In this document: one piece after another, positions 59,132 to 64,000 of the stretch
How positions within the stretch are numbered: position 1 is the first letter of the stretch
Layout of the letters: each line of letters begins with the position of its first letter
Origin: Tretioscincus oriximinensis
Taxonomy: Eukaryota > Chordata > Lepidosauria > Squamata > Gymnophthalmidae
Direction: 5' to 3'
DNA length: 64,000 nt
NCBI GenBank assembly: GCA_022410635.1
Contig: JAJVDF010000230.1
Span: 1,747,136 to 1,811,135 of the forward strand
Translations under genes and position numbers: made by a program
The notes under the pieces: model-generated
What the model was told of the DNA's origin: nothing
Database searches by the model: none
Seen by the model: the letters and a program-made list of their open reading frames with translations, nothing else

Positions 59132-59974
59132 CATTGTGGTCCAACCTCCTTGTACCCAAGGACCAATCAATCATCATTGCAGGAGTATGAGGGCCAGAAT
59201 AACATCACTTCTGGGTCGGGGACAGGAAGTGATGTTATTCTGGCCCACACACTCCTGGTGTCACTTCCTTCCTGTCCCGGAAGTGATGTCATTTCCGGGG
59301 TGGGGACAGGAAGTGATATCACTCCAGATGCCATTCCTGGAAGCAGATTCCAAAAGTGGCATTGTCGAATGTTGGCATCTTGGGCAAATGGGNNACAAAG
59401 AGGCCAGGCAGCTGCGAGCGTTGATGTCTTGGCCCAAGATGCCGGCACTTGCAGCCACCTGGTCGCTTCTACCATACCACCGTGCTGGTNTTACAGCCGA
59501 AGGGAGCAGCCAGCTGCAACTGCAACTATCTCCCCCTTGTTCCTTCCGCCCGTAATATCAGCGGGTGTTATGGCCAAAAGGAGCAGGCAGCCGCAAACGT
59601 TGGCGTGGAAACGGTAAGGCAGCAACGTCGACCAGTGCCGGCTGCTGAGCGCTCCACAGGCAGTTCCCTGACAGCGCGCATACTGTTAATTTGGCGATTC
59701 CCACATTCAATACTGGCTCCTGTTCCACATGGGAGTCGTCATGTTAGGGGAACTGTGCCCTCCATTCTCCCAAAATGGCGCTAACGGAGGGCGGAGTTCC
59801 CCTAACATGGCGACCCATGTGGAACAGGAGCCAGTATTGAAGGTGGGAATCGCCAAATTAATAGTATGCGAGCTATCAGGGAACCCCCTTTGGAGTACTC
59901 AGCGGCCGCCTGGCCCCTTCGCAGGCCACAAAAATGGCTTGGNTGGCTGCATGCGGCCCGTGGGGACTACGCTG
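59132..59974. mobile_element. Non-autonomous hAT, different cargo
   Basis: The left end CATTGTGGTCCAACCTCCTT, then GTACCCAAGGACCAATC, matches the 42181 element. The right end, GGCCCCTTCGCAGGCCAC to ..GGACTACGCTG, is a decayed match. The TSD is ATGTAAGT (59124-59131) against ATGTACGT (59975-59982), 7 of 8. The interior differs: repeated AGGAAGTGATGT blocks at 59225-59330 and a 100-bp-arm inverted repeat at 59664-59884. No transposase. Ns at 59393-59394, 59490 and 59943. Confidence 0.85.
59664..59884. repeat. Long inverted repeat in hAT cargo
   Basis: Arms 59664-59763 and 59785-59884 pair with few mismatches; shared stretches include TTTGGCGATTCCCAC, TTCAATACTGGCTCCTGTTC and ATGTTAGGGGAACT. 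The loop is about 21 bp. It is probably an independent fold-back unit inserted into, or captured by, the hAT element. Confidence 0.85.
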
Positions 59975-60047
59975 ATGTACGTGATGGAGCTTCAGATGCA
60001 GCTTCAGAGATTAACAAGAAAAAGTAAGGCACTATGACTATTTAAAG

Positions 60048-60121
60048 ACAAGTTTACTTGTTCAGATACTATGAAGCCTTTTTCTTGATAATCTCCAAGG
60101 TGCTATGAGGGCCCTTTGCTA
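60048..60121 (+). repeat. Possible Penelope-like fragment
   Basis: TGTTCAGATACTATGAAGCC, then AATCTCCAAGGTGCTATGAG and GGCCCTTTGCTAA match the family order (core, then AGTCTCCAAGTGCTAC..GCCCCTTTGCT). The core is destroyed. Confidence 0.4.
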
Positions 60122-60886
60122 ATTATATTCTCATAGTTATCAGTGGAAGAACCAACTGCCNAGAGCAGTTTTGACAACCAGAAGAGAACAGTAGCTCAGT
60201 ATACATCAAGCATAACTAGTGAGTTTTTAAAGTACATGTAATTTGGTTTCCTTTTTAAAAACTGTGAACATTTATTAAGTTAATGCAGGATCATAATTCC
60301 AACATCAAGTTCTTCATGAACCGGGAATTCTATTATCTCTTTCAAAATGGACGTTTCCTCCTATCACCATCTTGGAAAGTATGAAATGTGATGCCCCCAC
60401 TTTGAGATATATCCNGAATAACTCACAGTGTGGACAGGGCCTCAATATCATTGAATTCAGGGGTTGCAAAAGTTGTAAATAAATAGTTCCTGAATTTTCA
60501 TGGCTAGTAACCGTGGAATGTCTCAGTATCAGAATCGCTTACCGGTATATATTGCCTTGCATTGACTCATGCCTGCCTCCGATACTACCAAACCTAAATG
60601 CCAAGATTGGCTAAGATCCACTTTGTTACAGTCCTGTCATTGCTAACAGAGCTTTTGCTTAATCTCTTCTAGCAAATGTCACTTGCTTATGGCAGAAAAT
60701 TTTGCTTCACACTGTGAAGCGATCACAATGAACACAATGAACAATGATCACAATACAGTGCTGTGCTGAACCAATCAGAAGTTTCAGGTGTTTTTTTTTT
60801 TTTTAAATCAGAGACAGTTCCATTGGCCCTTAAATTAATGCCAATCCCCATGTGCTCAGAAACAGAAGAAGAAGAGGAAATGAATA

Positions 60887-61498
60887 ATGTTGTGGAAGCC
60901 CCACCCCTTCCAGTTTCAACCACTGTACTTCAAGATTTTCATCAACCACTGTACTTCAAGATTTTCATCAACCACTGTACTTCAAGATTTTCAATTACTT
61001 TTCCATCCATTAACTCCCTCCATTACTAACTCTGCATTTTATATTAGCATAAGTCTACAATCTGTTAAAAGTGTTCATTTTTTGAAGCAATCTTCAAATC
61101 AGGTTTCCGGCACATTAACAAAAAATCAGCACAATATTACTAACTTCCAAGCTCAGAATCAAACCACCGTGAGTTCTTCTCAAACCTCTGACTTGACTTT
61201 GAACTTAGTATCCAGGTTTCACACAAGTAGTAAAGAAATAATTAGTTTTAATGGCACACTTGGCACCTGGATACAGCAACCAGAGAGAAAACGGACCAAA
61301 ACTTATCACTGTACTAAAACAGGGAGCTTAAAAAGACTGAAAGATCAGAAAGGAGTTATCCGCCCAAGAAACTTTATTGAAACAAGTTATCTACGAAGAT
61401 CAGACAGGATCTTTCTCTTTAGAGAACACAGACCATTAAAAGAGGAAGATTTTTCTTCAGATGTCTCTGGGCTTTTCTGCACATTTCTGATAATATGA
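60887..61498 (+). other. 203-codon open frame, unidentified
   Basis: The longest open frame in the window runs from ATG 60887 to TGA 61496-61498 without a stop. The N-terminal 40 residues are built from a 26-bp DNA tandem repeat. The rest is Ser/Thr/Gln-rich, with a basic C-terminal third (IQQPERKRTKTYH, LKRLKDQKG, LRRSDRIFLFREHRP). There is no recognised domain, signal peptide or homologue known to me, and no splice or promoter evidence. It lies antisense to SH3PXD2B. It could be chance, a lncRNA exon or a decayed gene piece. Confidence 0.3.
60916..60993 (+). repeat. 26-bp tandem repeat, 3 units
   Basis: Units at 60916, 60942 and 60968: TCAACCACTGTACTTCAAGA plus TTTTCA, identical in all three. 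Because 26 is not a multiple of three, each unit is translated in a different frame, giving TVLQDF, YFKIFINH and CTSRFS. Confidence 0.95.
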
Positions 61499-63699
61499 AA
61501 TAAAGTACTCTGTGATATACATGGGATTAGTGGTATTCCAGATTAGATCTGTACTAAGAACCTTATAGTTTGCTATAGCGCATTAATTAGTATTACAATT
61601 GTATCAGTGTCATCTCTACTGGAACAATTTGACAATACATCTGCATGTAGGCTAGAACTGAATGGCGTGTGGGCAAGAAACACATGGAAGAGAGATTTTG
61701 TGGCNACAGTCTGCTTGCATTAGTATCATTCTTCTGTCATTCAACCTTCTAAATGCAGGTGCCAGAAGAATTACCAAGGTAAGTACAGAAAAGGGCCCCA
61801 CTAATCTATACGAAAGGAAGACAGTGCTCTTCCTTTTACTTGTCATACATCTATCCTTGCCAAATTCATTAACCGTCTTCAGAAAATTAAGCATTCCATA
61901 GCAGTTCATTAGACAAAGAAACTTTGTCAAAAATAAAATTCACTGNGAAATTGATTGTATACCATGACCCTGTCTTAATGTGCCTCTTGAAATAAGTTAA
62001 CTTTACACAAAACCCCACTGATTCCTTTAATNTTCAGACAGCAGATTCCGTTACGCTCCAGTTCAATTTGGTTTCAGTGCAACATATGGTGTGCCTGAAC
62101 AGATTTCTTCTCATGAAGTCACCACCCAAGCACTTGTTTCTTCAGACTAAACACTCAGAACGTTATGTTGTTTTTCCTTCTATTTTTCACATTCCAGATG
62201 CATGGCAAGGACATATTACCACTTTCTGGAAAGTTTCCAAGACATCCAATTTATTTTAAAGATAAGAAATCAATGTTGCACACAGTATCTTAAAAATCTA
62301 TCCAGACCAAAAGCATATTCTACGNATAAATACACTGCAAGATTTCCCACATTTGCGATACACAGCTCCTACTACACATCTTGCAGTGCTTCTAGGAAAT
62401 CTTGTCACCTTAGTTGGATTTATTTTTACAGTCACATAGTAGTGGATTTGCAAGGCACTGGTAGACTCCAAACAAATACAACAAACCAGCACACAGCAAT
62501 TTCAGGTTCTTCTGGTGGACCTCACATGTTTGCTGAAGTTCTCAGCCATTGCCTTTGGAANGCCTTTTAAAAGACCATTCCCCACAGCTAAAGGTGGAAT
62601 CAGGGAGAATCACTTAGCACTTTGCCCCCAAACAAATGATTTTTGTAAACAGTAAAAGCAACCGGAATTATTCAACAATCAGCATCTGTGATTTTCAGCT
62701 ACAATCATTTTAATACAGGCTAAACCTGATATCTTTCTGAATACAAATGCATAGAAAAAAGCCACAAAATGCAATTACGCTAGGCACAAGCTAAAAGCAT
62801 GGCAATCCTGATGTACAAATTTAAAATTGTTTGCCCTCACATGAAAAACGACCACGCTGACTAAATTATTCCTTGACCCTGTCAGAAGAAAACATATGAA
62901 CAGAGGACCAGAATGCAAGCAATTTACTTTGAAGAGCGGCTGAAGTGACACCATTTTCTGCCCACTAAGATAATGCAAATACACACACTGAACCAATAGG
63001 GCTTTTATATGGGGAGGCAAACACATCATTTCATTTCCAAATATTCTGCCGGAAATCTTCTCTGAATGCAGGAAAAACACACTGGCTCTGTTGTTTACTC
63101 AAACGTATTTGCTAAAATGCAAGCCTCTATTCTGAAACAAATGTAGACCCCATAAAAAGAGCTACTTTTAGGTTCCTGCTTTTAGGTTCCTGGATGAAAA
63201 ATTGAATATCAACTTTCCCTACATCCCACTGTTTGTGCTCAGTAGTTTGGATGCTGGATATCATAGTCACTGATCTGGCTATGCTGCAGTCGATCCTTAT
63301 TAAAGAGAATTTTGGATCCTCTCACGTTGTATTGAAATATGAGTCACACACTCTTCTTTTACTTAAAAATAGTTTATTGAGCTTGAGTTCTATATGATGC
63401 ATTTATTAGGCTGAATTAGTTGATTACATTTAATGCAATCTTTCTGAGTTGGACAGGTTGTTGAAAAAAAAAAAGACCTACTGAATTTCAATGTGCAAAG
63501 CCATTGGAATAATGTAATAGGTGATTCTATGGCATATTTTACAAAAATCACTGGATTAGAGGTAATCAGGCAGAAAAATACATAAACCTGTTATCAATCA
63601 CACCAAGTCTCCAACAGGGCAGTTTCATCCAAGGTGGACAGAGGAGGTACCACAATCAGGAACCTGACAAGTTGGCTGCATGCAGAGGTNAATTCACAG

Positions 63700-64000
63700 T
63701 TACTTAGTCCCATAGTCTTCAGTTTGCACTTTGGGAAAGAGAGTGATCTGTTCAGTATCCCTTCAGGGAACAGCTGTAAGGCAAGCTTCCTGTTAGAGCC
63801 CCAAACCTCATAGGAACTGATGCAATCAGCAGATGAGAGCCTCAGAACAGGGATTTAATGGGAAACAACTGGGTCAAATTCTGCCGTTCTCCTTTCTGTA
63901 GGCCATCCCCTAGCTACAGCACATGCAACATGAATTATGATGGTAATTTGACCTGCTTGGCTGCCCCTCCTGACTGCAATTGGGTGGAAACATGCCATGT
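63700..64000 (-). repeat. Unknown dispersed repeat, copy 2
   Basis: Reverse-oriented homologue of 32948-33265. Shared blocks, read on the minus strand: CACCCAATTGCAGTCAGG, GGGCAGCCAAGC, CAGTTGTTTCCCATTAAATC, CCTGTTCTGAGGCTCTC and CTCTAACAGGAAGC..CCTTACA. It continues to the window edge, so its end is unknown. N at 63690. Confidence 0.6.

Larger units (their letters stand above)
51680..64000 (-). other. SH3PXD2B: SH3PXD2B intron 1, partial
   Basis: At least 12.3 kb upstream of exon 2 in gene orientation. The minus strand was read for an exon ending in a KHY-like segment and for a CpG-rich promoter; neither appears, so exon 1 and the promoter should lie beyond 64000. Repeats are annotated separately. 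Nothing was recognised at 52730-55030, 57000-57970, 58090-59120 or 61500-63690. Confidence 0.85.

Noticed and set aside
59114..59617. 167-codon and overlapping ORFs in the 59 kb region
   Set aside because: They lie in the repeat-rich interior of a non-autonomous hAT element and contain unknown residues; no family features.

Overview
The window is vertebrate nuclear DNA, most likely from a squamate reptile. It is AT-rich, with no operons and no long intact genes. The repeats point to a lizard: tRNA-derived SINEs with a Sauria-type 3' tail, CR1 LINEs ending in TTCTTATG repeats, L2-like LINE tails, non-autonomous hAT elements, a mariner, and Penelope-like fragments. Scattered single N bases mark it as draft assembly. 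The species assignment is inference; a gecko or related lizard is my best guess.

The only gene I can identify is SH3PXD2B (the adaptor Tks4), on the minus strand. Four consecutive PX-domain exons are present with correct splice sites and matching phases: exon 2 (51599-51679), exon 3 (22510-22585), exon 4 (12183-12259) and exon 5 (7858-7949). Together they encode about 108 residues. The first exon should lie beyond 64000, and exon 6 with the SH3 exons below position 1. The whole window is therefore exon islands in about 63.7 kb of intron: 4.2 kb for intron 4, 10.3 kb for intron 3, 29.0 kb for intron 2, plus parts of introns 1 and 5.

The introns are a graveyard of mobile DNA, and several insertions keep readable target-site duplications (TSDs). 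Intron 5 carries a TA-flanked mini-inverted repeat, a SINE, an unidentified ORF fragment, and a 536-bp fold-back insertion with 194-bp arms and a 13-bp TSD. Intron 4 has a 5'-truncated CR1 LINE with broken reverse-transcriptase frames and a fold-back MITE. Intron 3 has a second, perfect 93-bp-arm palindrome of the same family, a CpG-rich patch, an internally deleted mariner and CR1/L2 tails. Intron 2 has two kinds of hAT element (one with a Tc1-like MITE nested in it), CR1 copies, SINE-on-SINE nesting, more copies of the fold-back family and two unexplained dispersed repeats. Intron 1 has another cargo-carrying hAT, compound inverted repeats, SINE and CR1 pieces, and a 203-codon open frame with a 26-bp tandem repeat.

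The most interesting system is the fold-back family, seen about ten times. Its conserved core reads as a hammerhead-ribozyme-like motif (CTGANGA, stem II, GAAA). A longer copy at 34760-35177 appears to include a degraded coding 3' end of Penelope type. With 12-13 bp TSDs and inverted partial copies, this fits Penelope-like retroelements carrying hammerhead motifs. In the best copies the expected cleavage triplet looks altered.
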